Shown here one piece after another: positions 1 to 8,403 of a stretch of DNA of 64,000 bases. The stretch lies in contig NZ_CP043504.1 of NCBI RefSeq assembly GCF_008365275.1, positions 1,302,001-1,366,000 of the forward strand. Reading direction: 5' to 3'. The stretch's first letter is position 1; every line of letters starts with the position of its first letter. The position numbers were made by a program, and so were the translations under genes. The notes beneath the pieces were generated by a model. The model was not told the DNA's origin. It saw only the letters and a list, made by a program, of their open reading frames with translations, and searched no databases. The DNA is from Protaetiibacter larvae (lineage in GTDB: Bacteria; Actinomycetota; Actinomycetes; Actinomycetales; Microbacteriaceae).

Positions 1-665
1 TGGAAGCCGGTCCAGTCGAGGCCCTCGGCCACGGCGTCGACCTCGCGGTAGTCGATCTTCGGGTCCAGGTCGCCGAACGCCTCGGCGGTCGGCTCGATCC
101 GCTCGTACGACACGCGGGTGGAGGCGAACAGCGCACGCGCGGTGTCGTCATCCCCGGCGACGTACGCGTCGACGAAGGCCTTCACCTGCGGGAGCAGCTC
201 GCCGGCCTGCGAACGGATGTAGGCGATGTAGTTGGTGACGGCCTCGTCGCGTGCGGCCTGGGTGTCGGCGTCGAGCTGCTGCGCCTCACCGGTGACGGTG
301 AACTCGGCGACGCCCGTCGGGGCGCCCACGAGCTGGAACTTGCACGCCGTGTAGTAGGTGCCGGGCTCGAGCTGCGCGACATAGCTGATGGTCTGGCCGG
401 GCGTCACGTTCTCCTTCTCGCCCACGATGCGCAGCTGGTCGTCGGCGAGGATCTCGAACTCGTTGACGTCGGTGCCGTTGTTGGTGAGCTCGAAGGTCAC
501 GGCACCCGCGGTGGCGGTGGACGCCGAGACGTTGCACTCGGTGTCGGTGATGTCGACCGTGAGGGCGGTGCCGGTGGGCGTGTTCGGCACGCAGCCGGCG
601 AGGGCGAGCGCGACGACGCCGGCGGCGGCGGCCACGACCAGCGGACGGGCGGGACGGATGGGCAT
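1..665 (-). CDS. efeO: Iron-uptake lipoprotein EfeO, 3' part outside the window
   Basis: Periplasm-side iron-binding partner of the EfeU permease. The first 221 codons are present from an ATG at 665; no stop codon occurs before the window edge. The N-terminus is a lipoprotein signal: a hydrophobic stretch ending in a lipobox with Cys at about residue 25. A cupredoxin-like domain follows (ECNVS near residue 45, then TNNGTDVNEFEIL and a Cys in TYYTACK), then the start of the imelysin/M75 domain. The last visible residues, GLDWTGF, are the lead-in to the family HxxE metal motif, whose His codon is split by the edge. It lies 55 bp downstream of efeU on the same strand, so probably forms one iron-regulated operon with it. 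Confidence 0.93.
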   Translation of the reverse strand, partial: MPIRPARPLVVAAAAGVVALALAGCVPNTPTGTALTVDITDTECNVSASTATAGAVTFELTNNGTDVNEFEILADDQLRIVGEKENVTPGQTISYVAQLEPGTYYTACKFQLVGAPTGVAEFTVTGEAQQLDADTQAARDEAVTNYIAYIRSQAGELLPQVKAFVDAYVAGDDDTARALFASTRVSYERIEPTAEAFGDLDPKIDYREVDAVAEGLDWTGF

Positions 666-720
666 GGGTCTCCTCGGTGATGGGTGCCCGGAACCGGGCG
701 GGGCGATGCTGACGGGTGGT

Positions 721-1626
721 TCAGGCTGTGGGTTCCACCGCGTCCGGTGCCGCACGGGACGGCAACGGGCTGCCGCTCGGCCCGCGGGCCGCCGCGGGTG
801 CGGCGGGGCGGGGGGAGCGGCGGCTGAGGCGGAGGAACACAGCGCTCGTCACGACGATGTAGGCGAGCCACGCGATGAACTGAGCCCAGCTGGGCTCGGG
901 GGTGAAGTTGAAGATGCCGGCGAGCAGCGCACCGTACCAGCTGGTGGCGGGCACGAGGTGGGCGAGGCTGAAGGCGGGCTGACCCCAGCCGGGGATGAGG
1001 CCGGCCTCCTGCAGGTCGCCGATGCCGTAGGCGAGCACCCCGGCGGCGACGAGGATGAGGAACAGGCCCGTCCAGCGGAAGAAGACCGCGAGGTTGATCC
1101 GCACGAAGCCGCGGTAGATCAGGTACGCGATGACGACCGCGGCGAGGATGCCGAGCACGGCGCCGATCGTGCCGAGCACGGGCTCGCCGGTCGACTTGAC
1201 GCTCGCCCACACGAAGAGCGCCGTCTCGACGCCCTCGCGGCCCACCGCGACGACCCCGAGCAGCACGAGACCCCAGCCGGATCCGTTGGCGCCTCGCGCG
1301 AGCACGTCGTCGAGCTCGTGCTCGAGCTCGCCGCGGAGGCCCCGGGCGTGCCGCAGCATCCAGAAGATCATCCAGGTGACGAGCCCGACCGCGACGATCG
1401 ACAGCCCGCCGCCGAGCAGCTCCTGGGCCTGGAAGCTCAGGCCGTAGGGGCCCCAGGTGAGCACAGCGCCCACGCCGAGCGAGACCGCGATCGCGATGCC
1501 GATCCCGATCCACAGGCGCGGCAGCAGCTCGTCCCGCCCGAGCTTCTTGAGGTATGCCACGAGGATGCCGACGACGAGGCCGGCTTCGAGGCCTTCTCTC
1601 AGGCCGATGAGCGCGTTGGCGAGCAC
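721..1626 (-). CDS. efeU: Ferrous iron permease EfeU (FTR1 family)
   Basis: Integral membrane permease of about 301 residues with seven predicted hydrophobic segments. It carries both family iron-binding motifs: REGLE at residues 10-14 and REGVE in the middle of the chain. Together with EfeO (next gene) and usually the haem-peroxidase EfeB (not in the window), it imports iron. The start is a GTG at 1626. A 7+4+7 palindrome lies about 25 bp upstream and overlaps a TAGCCT -10-like hexamer, so transcription is probably iron-repressed. The basic, Pro/Ala-rich C-terminal tail is typical of actinobacterial versions. Confidence 0.95.
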   Translation of the reverse strand: MLANALIGLREGLEAGLVVGILVAYLKKLGRDELLPRLWIGIGIAIAVSLGVGAVLTWGPYGLSFQAQELLGGGLSIVAVGLVTWMIFWMLRHARGLRGELEHELDDVLARGANGSGWGLVLLGVVAVGREGVETALFVWASVKSTGEPVLGTIGAVLGILAAVVIAYLIYRGFVRINLAVFFRWTGLFLILVAAGVLAYGIGDLQEAGLIPGWGQPAFSLAHLVPATSWYGALLAGIFNFTPEPSWAQFIAWLAYIVVTSAVFLRLSRRSPRPAAPAAARGPSGSPLPSRAAPDAVEPTA

Positions 1627-1650
1627 GGGAGCTTTCGGGGGTGGGATTTC

Positions 1651-1668
1651 GGTAAGGCTATCCTTACC
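1651..1668. promoter_or_regulatory. DtxR/IdeR-like iron box upstream of efeU
   Basis: The 18-bp inverted repeat GGTAAGG-CTAT-CCTTACC has perfect 7-bp arms. It resembles the DtxR/IdeR operator half-site. On the minus strand it contains TAGCCT, a plausible -10 for efeU, so a bound repressor would block transcription. Identity of the regulator is inferred. Confidence 0.7.
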
Positions 1669-1728
1669 GCTCGATCACCCTACGCCCGCCTCGCCCCGGT
1701 GTCCAATGCGGCGGGATATCGTGGCGAT

Positions 1729-2121
1729 ATGAGCCGCACGCCCCGCATCCTCGTGGAGATCGGGATCGGCGTGCTGGCGTTCGCCGTCGGTGCGGCCGTC
1801 GGCGTCATCACCACCTTCACGCACCGGCAGCTGCCGCCGTGGGGCCTCATCGCAGGGCTGCTCATCGTCGCGGCGCTCATCGCAGGCCTGCGGCTCGCGT
1901 TCGAGGGCCGCCTCGCCGCGGGCGCCGCAGCGCTCGGGGTGCTCCTCGCCGTGGCCGTGCTGTCGCTGCAGACGAGCGGCGGATCCGTGCTCATCGCGGG
2001 AGACGCCCTGGGAGTCGTGTGGGGGGTCGGCCCGACCCTCGTGGCGGCCGTCGCGGTCGCCTGGCCGAGGCCGCGCCCGCGGCCCGTCCCGCGGCCGGAA
2101 GCGCCGTCGGACACGGAATAG
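1729..2121 (+). CDS. Small four-helix membrane protein (DUF6113-like)
   Basis: A 130-residue protein with about four hydrophobic segments and a Pro/Arg-rich C-terminal tail. The context (immediately before fdxA and dapC) and shape match the DUF6113 proteins annotated at this place in other actinobacteria; that assignment is from memory and tentative. The ATG at 1729 is preceded by TATCGT exactly 6 nt upstream and has no Shine-Dalgarno sequence, suggesting a leaderless mRNA. It is divergent from efeU, so the short gap between them holds both promoters. Function unknown. Confidence 0.65.
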   Translation: MSRTPRILVEIGIGVLAFAVGAAVGVITTFTHRQLPPWGLIAGLLIVAALIAGLRLAFEGRLAAGAAALGVLLAVAVLSLQTSGGSVLIAGDALGVVWGVGPTLVAAVAVAWPRPRPRPVPRPEAPSDTE

Positions 2122-2130
2122 GATGAACAG

Positions 2131-2451
2131 GTGACCTACGTCATCGCCCTCCCCTGCGTGGATGTCAAGGACCGCGCCTGCATCGACGAATGCCCCGTCG
2201 ACTGCATCTACGAGGGCGACCGCATGCTCTACATCCACCCCGACGAGTGCGTCGACTGCGGGGCGTGCGAGCCGGTCTGCCCCGTCGAGGCCATCTACTA
2301 CGAAGACGACCTGCCCGAGCAGTGGGCCGACTACTACAAGGCCAACGTCGAGTTCTTCGAGGAGATCGGATCGCCGGGCGGCGCCGCGAAGGTCGGCGTC
2401 ATCGCCGGCGACCACCCGCTCGTCACCGCGCTCCCGCCCCAGGGCGAGTAA
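2131..2451 (+). CDS. fdxA: 7Fe ferredoxin FdxA
   Basis: A 106-residue soluble electron carrier. The N-terminal half holds the cysteine pattern of actinobacterial ferredoxins with one [3Fe-4S] and one [4Fe-4S] cluster: ACIDECPVDCIY and then CVDCGACEPVCP. The remaining part is the acidic C-terminal extension seen in FdxA/FdxC of mycobacteria. Translation starts at GTG 2131, with TAGGAT 6 nt upstream and no Shine-Dalgarno, again a leaderless arrangement. dapC follows 3 bp after the stop, so the two are probably cotranscribed. Confidence 0.95.
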   Translation: MTYVIALPCVDVKDRACIDECPVDCIYEGDRMLYIHPDECVDCGACEPVCPVEAIYYEDDLPEQWADYYKANVEFFEEIGSPGGAAKVGVIAGDHPLVTALPPQGE

Positions 2452-2454
2452 GGC

Positions 2455-3561
2455 ATGACGCTCGCGCTCCCCGACTTCCCCTGGGACCTCCTCGTCCCCT
2501 ACGCGGATGAGGCGCGCGCGCATCCCGGCGGCATCGTCGACCTCTCGGTCGGTTCGCCCGTCGACCCGACGCCGCAGGCCGTGCGCGAGGCGCTCGCGGC
2601 GGCGACCGACGCCCACGCCTACCCGCTGACCTCGGGCACCCCGCAGCTGCGCGAGGCGATCGTCGACTGGTACTCCCGCCGTCGCGGCGTGCCGGACCTC
2701 AGCGTCGCCAACGTGATCCCCACCATCGGCTCGAAGGAGTTCGTGGCGCTGCTGCCGACCCTGCTCGGGCTCGGACCGGGCGACGTCGTCGTGCAGCCCA
2801 CCGCCGCGTACCCCAGCTACGCGGTCGGCGCGGCGGTCGTCGGCGCCACCGTTCTCTCCTCGGACGAGCCCGAGGAGTGGCCGGACGCGACGCGACTCGT
2901 CTGGCTCAACAGCCCCGGCAACCCCGACGGGCGCGTGCACTCGCTCGAGTTCCTGCGCCGCGCCGTCGTGCGGGCGCGCGAACTCGGCGCGGTCATCGCC
3001 AACGACGAGTGCTATGCGGAGCTCGACTGGGGATCGGATGAGCCGACCCCGAGCATCCTGCACCCCGAGGTCACGCAGGGATCGCGTCGCCTCACCCTCT
3101 CGGTCTACTCGCTCTCGAAGCAGTCGAACCTCGCCGGCTACCGCGCCGGATTCGTCGCCGGATGCAGCGACCTGGTCGGCGAACTGCTCGCCGCCCGCAA
3201 GCACCTCGGCCTCATCCCGCCCGCCCCCGTGCAGGCCGCGATGGTGGCGGCGCTCGGCGACGACGCGCACGTCGCGGCCCAGAAGGAGCGCTACCGCGCC
3301 CGCCGCGAGCAGCTCGCGACCGCGCTCGAGGCGGCCGGGTTCCGCATCGACGGCTCCGCGGCGGGGCTGTACCTGTGGGCGAGCCGCGACGAGGACTCCT
3401 GGGAGAGCGTCGCGGCGCTCGCGCGCCTCGGCATCCTCGTGGCGCCGGGCTCGTTCTACGGCGCCGCAGGCGACCGCCACGTGCGCGTGGCGCTCACCGC
3501 GACCGACGAGAGGATCGGCGAGGCGGCGGCACGCCTGGCCGCCGGTAGGGTGGATGGGTGA
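2455..3561 (+). CDS. dapC: N-succinyldiaminopimelate aminotransferase
   Basis: PLP-dependent fold-type I aminotransferase (368 residues) that makes N-succinyl-L,L-diaminopimelate in the succinylase route to lysine and peptidoglycan DAP. Visible motifs are SPGNPDG near residue 153, NDECY near 183 and SLSKQSNLAGYR with the Schiff-base lysine at about 222. It sits in the actinobacterial fdxA-dapC pair; dapD and dapE, which act before and after it, are 3-5 kb away. Its stop overlaps the start of gltA by 4 nt (GTGA). Confidence 0.93.
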   Translation: MTLALPDFPWDLLVPYADEARAHPGGIVDLSVGSPVDPTPQAVREALAAATDAHAYPLTSGTPQLREAIVDWYSRRRGVPDLSVANVIPTIGSKEFVALLPTLLGLGPGDVVVQPTAAYPSYAVGAAVVGATVLSSDEPEEWPDATRLVWLNSPGNPDGRVHSLEFLRRAVVRARELGAVIANDECYAELDWGSDEPTPSILHPEVTQGSRRLTLSVYSLSKQSNLAGYRAGFVAGCSDLVGELLAARKHLGLIPPAPVQAAMVAALGDDAHVAAQKERYRARREQLATALEAAGFRIDGSAAGLYLWASRDEDSWESVAALARLGILVAPGSFYGAAGDRHVRVALTATDERIGEAAARLAAGRVDG

Positions 3562-4853
3562 GCGAGACGACAGGCGCCGAGAAGGCCACACTGCAGCTCG
3601 GCGACCGCATCGCCGAGTTCCCCGTGCTGCGCGCCACCGACGGCCGTGACGTCGTCGACCTGTCGACCTTCACCCGCCAGACCGGGCACAACACCTTCGA
3701 CCCCGGGTTCGTGAACACCGCCGCCACCCGCAGCGCCATCACCTACATCGACGGCGACGAAGGCATCCTGCGCTACCGCGGCTACGCCATCGAGGATCTC
3801 GCCCAGAACTCCACCTACCTCGAGGTCGCCTGGCTGCTCATCTACGGCGAGCTGCCCACCCAGGGCGAGCTCGCCGAGTTCTCGGAGAAGGTGCGCCGCC
3901 ACACCCTCCTGCACGAGGACCTCAAGCGCTTCTTCTCCGCGCTGCCGCACACCGCCCACCCCATGTCGGTGCTGTCGTCGGCCGTCTCCGCGCTGTCCAC
4001 CTACTACGAGGACTCCCTCGACCCGCGCAACCCCGAGATGGTCGAGCTGTCGACCGTCCGCCTGCTCGCGAAGCTGCCGGTGATCGCCGCCTACGCGCAC
4101 AAGAAGACGCTCGGGCAGGCGTTCCTCTACCCCGACAACTCGCTCGACTTCGTCGAGAACTTCCTCAAGCTCAACTTCGGCAACCTCGCCGAGCTGTACC
4201 AGGTGAACCCGGTGCTCGTGAAGGCGCTCGACCGGCTGCTCATCCTGCACGAGGACCACGAGCAGAACGCCTCCACATCGACGGTGCGCCTGGTCGGTTC
4301 GACCGAGGCCAACCTGTTCGCGTCCGTGTCGGCCGGCATCAACGCCCTCTACGGACCGCTCCACGGCGGCGCGAACGAGGCGGTGCTCACGATGCTCGCC
4401 CGCATCCGCGACTCGGGCGAGAGCGTCGGCAAGTTCGTGGAGCGGGTGAAGGCCAAGGAGGACGGCATCCGCCTCATGGGCTTCGGGCATCGTGTCTACA
4501 AGAACTACGACCCGCGCGCGAAGCTCGTCAAGGAGTCCGCCGACGAGGTGCTCGCGGACCTCGGCGTGAAGGATCCGCTGCTCGACATCGCGAAGGAGCT
4601 CGAGCAGATCGCCCTCAACGACGAGTACTTCCAGGAGCGACGCCTGTACCCGAACGTCGACTTCTACACGGGTGTCATCTACAAGGCGATGGGCTTCCCC
4701 ACCCGGATGTTCACGGTGCTGTTCGCGATCGGCCGACTGCCCGGCTGGATCGCCCACTGGCGCGAGGCGAACGCCGACCCCGGCACCAAGATCGGTCGCC
4801 CCCAGCAGCTCTACGTGGGCCCGCCGGCCCGCCCCTGGCCTTCCGGCCGCTGA
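3558..4853 (+). CDS. gltA: Citrate synthase
   Basis: Condenses oxaloacetate and acetyl-CoA in the TCA cycle. The 431-residue type-II-length enzyme shows the catalytic triad in its usual contexts: His269 in LHGGANE, His311 in GFGHRVY and Asp368 in PNVDFYTG. The GTG start at 3558 overlaps the dapC stop. A TAGGGT hexamer lies exactly 6 nt before the start inside the dapC 3' end, so a separate leaderless transcript is likely in addition to read-through. The C-terminus is slightly longer and more Pro/Arg-rich than usual. Confidence 0.96.
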   Translation: MSETTGAEKATLQLGDRIAEFPVLRATDGRDVVDLSTFTRQTGHNTFDPGFVNTAATRSAITYIDGDEGILRYRGYAIEDLAQNSTYLEVAWLLIYGELPTQGELAEFSEKVRRHTLLHEDLKRFFSALPHTAHPMSVLSSAVSALSTYYEDSLDPRNPEMVELSTVRLLAKLPVIAAYAHKKTLGQAFLYPDNSLDFVENFLKLNFGNLAELYQVNPVLVKALDRLLILHEDHEQNASTSTVRLVGSTEANLFASVSAGINALYGPLHGGANEAVLTMLARIRDSGESVGKFVERVKAKEDGIRLMGFGHRVYKNYDPRAKLVKESADEVLADLGVKDPLLDIAKELEQIALNDEYFQERRLYPNVDFYTGVIYKAMGFPTRMFTVLFAIGRLPGWIAHWREANADPGTKIGRPQQLYVGPPARPWPSGR

Positions 4854-4890
4854 TCCCGGCGCGCCTCCGCCGCACGCCCCTCCGCCACCC

Positions 4891-4972
4891 CAGAAATGCA
4901 GGAGTTCCGTCGACCGAACCCCGGATTCCCCGGGATCCGGTCGCATCCGCGCCCGTTTCTCCTGCATTTCTG
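4891..4972. repeat. Long inverted repeat, family 1, copy A
   Basis: Perfect 14-bp arms, CAGAAATGCAGGAG (4891-4904) and its reverse complement (4959-4972), enclose a 54-bp spacer. The spacer has an imperfect inner stem (CGACCG/CGGTCG around a CCCGG/CCGGG core). Copy B lies 68 bp further on. There is no T-run, so it is not a standard terminator, although it follows gltA. Confidence 0.9.
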
Positions 4973-5040
4973 AGGCGCCCTGCGATCCCGGCGGGTGTCG
5001 ATCCCGTCGGGGCGCCGAGCGTGCCGCGCCGCACCATCAC

Positions 5041-5126
5041 CCCAGAAACGCAGGAGCTTCGGGTGGCGAGGCCCGGCATTCCGGGGTGGACGGATGACCG
5101 GCGGCGGTTTCTCCTGCATTTCTGGG
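5041..5126. repeat. Long inverted repeat, family 1, copy B
   Basis: Same geometry as copy A: arms at 5043-5056 and 5111-5124 (one mismatch, extendable to 16 bp by CC/GG), spacer again 54 bp. The spacer sequence differs from copy A except for a central CCCGG-CATT-CCGGG-like core. A G-rich low-complexity stretch without coding signal runs from 5127 to about 5225, up to the end of the neighbouring nuclease gene. Confidence 0.88.
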
Positions 5127-5244
5127 GAAGGGCGGGGCAGCGCGAGGCAGGGCGGGGAAGGGCGGGAAGGGCGGGGCAGGCTCAGCTGGGGCCCGGGGAG
5201 AGAGCGGGTGCGGTGGGGTGGGAGGACGTGCGACCGGATCGCGC

Positions 5245-6105
5245 TCAGCTGTGGTCGTTGCGGGCGATCGCCGCGCGGATCGCCGTGAGCACCTCGTCGG
5301 GCCGGTAGACCACCTGCGCGTAGCTGAAACGCAGCACCCGGTATCCGAGGGCGCTCAGCTTCGCGTCGCGCGCCCGGTCGTGTTCGAATCCGAGATGGTC
5401 GCCATGGAACTCCCGCCCGTCGACCTCGATGACCAGCCGGTCGCCGATCAGGAAGTCCACGCGCATGTCATCGATCCACTCCTGGATCCGAACCGAGATG
5501 CGGGCGCGGATCAGCAGCCCGCGAAGCACCGATTCGGGGAAGGAGCCGGACGCTGCGTCCGCGGCCTCGACGATCCACCGCGCGTGCCGGGGCAGGCGGC
5601 GCAGCAGGATGAGCAGCTCGCGACGCCGGATGAGGCCCAGGGCGAGCGCGCTGTCGAGCGACCCGAGCACCCACTCCGAGCGGAAGCACTTGGCGAGATC
5701 GACGATGCACTCCACGGGCGTCGCCCGGAAGCGGTCGAACGGCGCGCAAGGTCGCCAGTGGATGCGGATGCGGGGATCGGGTTCCTCGGACAGCCGCACC
5801 CTCATGTCGCCGGCGGTCCGCATCCGTGCGTGGCGTGGCGGGGCGGTGACGTGCAGGCGATCGTCGGGCGGCGTCCACATGCCGAAGGTCCGCGCCGCGC
5901 TCACACAGCCGAGCAGCCCGCCCACGCGCCACGCGGCGGCGAGCAGTTCGTCGACTCCGGGCAGGGCGTACCAGCCCTGCCGAATCCGCCGAACCCATCC
6001 GTGACGGGCCGCGTAGCTCAGCGCGGAGTAGCTCCATCCACGGCGCAGCAGGGCGAAGGCGGGGGCGAGGCCGCCGAGTTCGCGGATGTCGTTGCGCAGG
6101 TCCAT
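5245..6105 (-). CDS. AbiEi-like winged helix + DUF559/Vsr-like nuclease, repeat-flanked
   Basis: A 286-residue protein from ATG 6105 (an in-frame ATG at 6147 is possible; neither has a clear ribosome site). The N-terminus (about 1-50) resembles the winged helix of AbiEi-type antitoxins (WVRRIRQGWYAL). The C-terminus resembles DUF559/Vsr-like PD-(D/E)XK nucleases: Glu191, Asp217 in RVDFLIGD, Glu227-x-Asp229 in IEVDGREFHG, then RDAKLSALGYRVLRF and YAQVVYRP. It is homologous along its length to the gene at 30820-31764. Both are enclosed by long inverted repeats (here A and B on one side, C on the other). Family assignment is by motif; biological role unknown. Confidence 0.85.
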   Translation of the reverse strand: MDLRNDIRELGGLAPAFALLRRGWSYSALSYAARHGWVRRIRQGWYALPGVDELLAAAWRVGGLLGCVSAARTFGMWTPPDDRLHVTAPPRHARMRTAGDMRVRLSEEPDPRIRIHWRPCAPFDRFRATPVECIVDLAKCFRSEWVLGSLDSALALGLIRRRELLILLRRLPRHARWIVEAADAASGSFPESVLRGLLIRARISVRIQEWIDDMRVDFLIGDRLVIEVDGREFHGDHLGFEHDRARDAKLSALGYRVLRFSYAQVVYRPDEVLTAIRAAIARNDHS

Positions 6106-6202
6106 CTGGCGACTGTCGCGCGTTGCGTGGACGGGGTGGCATCGCATCCGCGGCGCGGGGGCAACCCCGACCGTCCGCTCGGTGGGGAGGAGACGACAGC
6201 CT

Positions 6203-6284
6203 CAGAAATGCAGGAGACTCCGGGAACCGACCTCGGGTTGACAGGGTCGGCGGGCTCGAGTCGGCAAAAACTCCTGCATTTCTG
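6203..6284. repeat. Long inverted repeat, family 1, copy C
   Basis: Arms identical to copy A (6203-6216 and 6271-6284) with a 54-bp spacer of unrelated sequence apart from an inner imperfect CCGACCT/AGGGTCGG stem. It lies 98 bp upstream of the nuclease start. Another G-rich stretch (6285-6357) separates it from dapD. Confidence 0.9.
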
Positions 6285-6357
6285 GGAGGAGCCAGGGGAG
6301 GAGTCGGAGAAATGGCGGGGGAGGAGTGGGGGCGCGGCCGGGGGAGCGGCCGGCGGC

Positions 6358-7284
6358 TCAGGCGTGCAGGGCGGCGTTCAGTCGGATGCCGTGGCCGGCG
6401 CGGGGAAGCGCCTCGACCGCACCCGTCTGCGAGTTGCGGCGGAACAGGATGCCAGGAACGCCCGAGAGCTCCACGGCCTTGATGACGCGCGGCGCGCCCG
6501 AGCCGTCGAGCAGCGTCACCTTGGTGCCGGCCGTCACGTAGAGTCCGGCCTCCACGACGGAGTCGTCGCCGATCGAGATGCCGATGCCCGAGTTCGCTCC
6601 GAGCAGGGCGCGCTCGCCGATCACCACGCGCTCCGTCCCGCCTCCCGAGAGGGTGCCCATGATGGATGCGCCGCCGCCGATGTCGGAGCCGTCGCCGACG
6701 ACGACGCCCTGCGAGATCCGCCCCTCCACCATCGAGGTCCCGAGGGTGCCGGCGTTGAAGTTCACGAAACCCTCATGCATGACGGTCGTGCCCGGCGCGA
6801 GGTGCGCGCCGAGGCGCACGCGCGAGGCGTCGGCGATGCGCACCCGGTCGGGCACCACGTAGTCGACGAGCCGCGGGAACTTGTCGATGCCGAGCACCGA
6901 CACCCCCGCGCGCTGCAGCCGTGCCCGTGCATCCCGCAGCGTGTCGGGATGCACGGGGCCGGCGGTCGTCCAGGCGACGATCGGCAGGTGCCCGAACACC
7001 CCGTCGAGGTTGAGGCCGTTGGGTGCGACGAGCAGGTGCGACAGCAGGTGGAGGCGCAGGTAGGCGTCGGGGGTGGATGCGGGGGGCGCGTCGAGCTCGA
7101 CCTCGACGAGCACCGGCTCCGTGCGCACCCCGCGTACGACGTCCTCGCCGACGCCCGTGAGCACCGCCTCGGGCACGGCGGCATCCGTCGCGGCCGCACC
7201 CAGGGCGGGCGCGGGATACCAGGTGTCGAGCACCGTCCCGTCGGCGGCGATCGTGGCGAGTCCGTGGCCCCAGGCGGTCGTCAT
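6358..7284 (-). CDS. dapD: Tetrahydrodipicolinate N-succinyltransferase
   Basis: Adds the succinyl group to tetrahydrodipicolinate, opening the succinylase branch of DAP/lysine synthesis. The 308-residue protein has the long N-terminal domain of the actinobacterial type and a C-terminal left-handed beta-helix of hexapeptide repeats (for example [19 protein letters not shown] and [18 protein letters not shown]). ATG 7284 has TACCCT exactly 6 nt upstream and no Shine-Dalgarno, so it is probably leaderless. It is divergent from dapE, with only 33 bp between the start codons. Confidence 0.94.
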   Translation of the reverse strand: MTTAWGHGLATIAADGTVLDTWYPAPALGAAATDAAVPEAVLTGVGEDVVRGVRTEPVLVEVELDAPPASTPDAYLRLHLLSHLLVAPNGLNLDGVFGHLPIVAWTTAGPVHPDTLRDARARLQRAGVSVLGIDKFPRLVDYVVPDRVRIADASRVRLGAHLAPGTTVMHEGFVNFNAGTLGTSMVEGRISQGVVVGDGSDIGGGASIMGTLSGGGTERVVIGERALLGANSGIGISIGDDSVVEAGLYVTAGTKVTLLDGSGAPRVIKAVELSGVPGILFRRNSQTGAVEALPRAGHGIRLNAALHA

Positions 7285-7317
7285 GGTGCCAGGGTATCGG
7301 CTCGCTAGGCTGGCTCC

Positions 7318-8403
7318 GTGCCCGCGCTCGATGCTTTCGCCCCCGTCGCCGAGCTCACGCGGCAGCTCGTCGACATCCGCTCCGAGTCGGGCGACGAGGC
7401 CGCCGTCGCGGATGCCATCGAGGCGGTCGTGCGCGCCGCGCCGCACCTCGAGGTGGTGCGCGACGGCAATGTGATCGTCGCCCGCACCCGCCTGGGCCGC
7501 GCACAGCGCGTGGTGATCGCGGGCCACATCGACACCGTGCCGATCAACGGCAATGTGCCGTCCTGGCTCGGGGATGGCGTCGACGGCCCGGTGCTGTGGG
7601 GTCGCGGGACGGTCGACATGAAGGCGGGCTGCGCCGTCGCGCTCGCGCTCGCCGTGCAGCTGCCCGAGCCCGCGGTCGACGTCACCTGGGTCTGGTACGA
7701 CAACGAGGAGGTCGACTCGAGTCTCAACGGTCTCGGCCGCATCGCCCGCGAGCGGCCGGAGCTGCTGGCGGCCGACTTCGCGATCCTCGGCGAACCGAGC
7801 GGGGCCGAGGTGGAGGGCGGATGCAACGGCACCATCCGCGTCGACGTCACCACCCGCGGCCGCCGCGCGCATTCCGCACGTGCGTGGATGGGCGAGAACG
7901 CCATCCACGCCGTCGCTCCTGTGCTCGCGCGCCTCGCGGCGTACCGGGCGCGCGAGGTGGAGGTGGACGGGCTCGTGTATCGCGAGAGCCTGTCGGCGGT
8001 GCGGATCTCGGGCGGGGTGGCCGGCAACGTGATCCCCGATGAGACCACCGTGCACGTCAACTACCGTTTCGCCCCCAGTCGCAGCGGCGCCGAGGCGCTG
8101 GCGCACCTCGAGGAGCTTTTCGCGGGGTTGCCCGTCGAGATCACGGTGGCCGACCTGGCCGAGGGCGCCCGCCCCGGCCTCGATGCGCCGCTCGCGCAGC
8201 AGTTCGTGGCCGCGGTGGGCGCCGAGGCTCGCCCCAAGTACGGCTGGACGGATGTGGCCCGCTTCAGCGCCCTTGGCATCCCGGCCGTGAACTTCGGCCC
8301 GGGCGACCCCTCGCTCGCCCACGCCGATGACGAGCGGGTGCCGCTCGCGCAGATCGACCGCGTCGAGACGGCCCTGCGCCGATGGCTGACCGCAGTGGTG
8401 TGA
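7318..8403 (+). CDS. dapE: Succinyl-diaminopimelate desuccinylase
   Basis: M20-family di-zinc amidohydrolase that removes succinate to give L,L-DAP. Metal and catalytic positions are visible: His70 and Asp72 in GHIDTVP, Asp100 in [10 protein letters not shown], Glu130-Glu131 in YDNEEVD, GEPS, and the C-terminal His in [11 protein letters not shown]. Length 361 is normal. GTG 7318 is preceded by TAGGCT 6 nt upstream (leaderless pattern). The next gene starts within its stop codon. Confidence 0.95.
   Translation: MPALDAFAPVAELTRQLVDIRSESGDEAAVADAIEAVVRAAPHLEVVRDGNVIVARTRLGRAQRVVIAGHIDTVPINGNVPSWLGDGVDGPVLWGRGTVDMKAGCAVALALAVQLPEPAVDVTWVWYDNEEVDSSLNGLGRIARERPELLAADFAILGEPSGAEVEGGCNGTIRVDVTTRGRRAHSARAWMGENAIHAVAPVLARLAAYRAREVEVDGLVYRESLSAVRISGGVAGNVIPDETTVHVNYRFAPSRSGAEALAHLEELFAGLPVEITVADLAEGARPGLDAPLAQQFVAAVGAEARPKYGWTDVARFSALGIPAVNFGPGDPSLAHADDERVPLAQIDRVETALRRWLTAVV

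Noticed and set aside
4891-5126. Inverted repeats A and B as simple terminators of gltA
   Set aside because: No T-run, spacers of 54 bp, two copies in a row and an identical copy C on the far side of another gene argue against ordinary terminators.
5245-6105. AbiE-type toxin-antitoxin system
   Set aside because: Only the N-terminal winged helix resembles AbiEi; no AbiEii nucleotidyltransferase gene is adjacent, and the rest is a nuclease domain.
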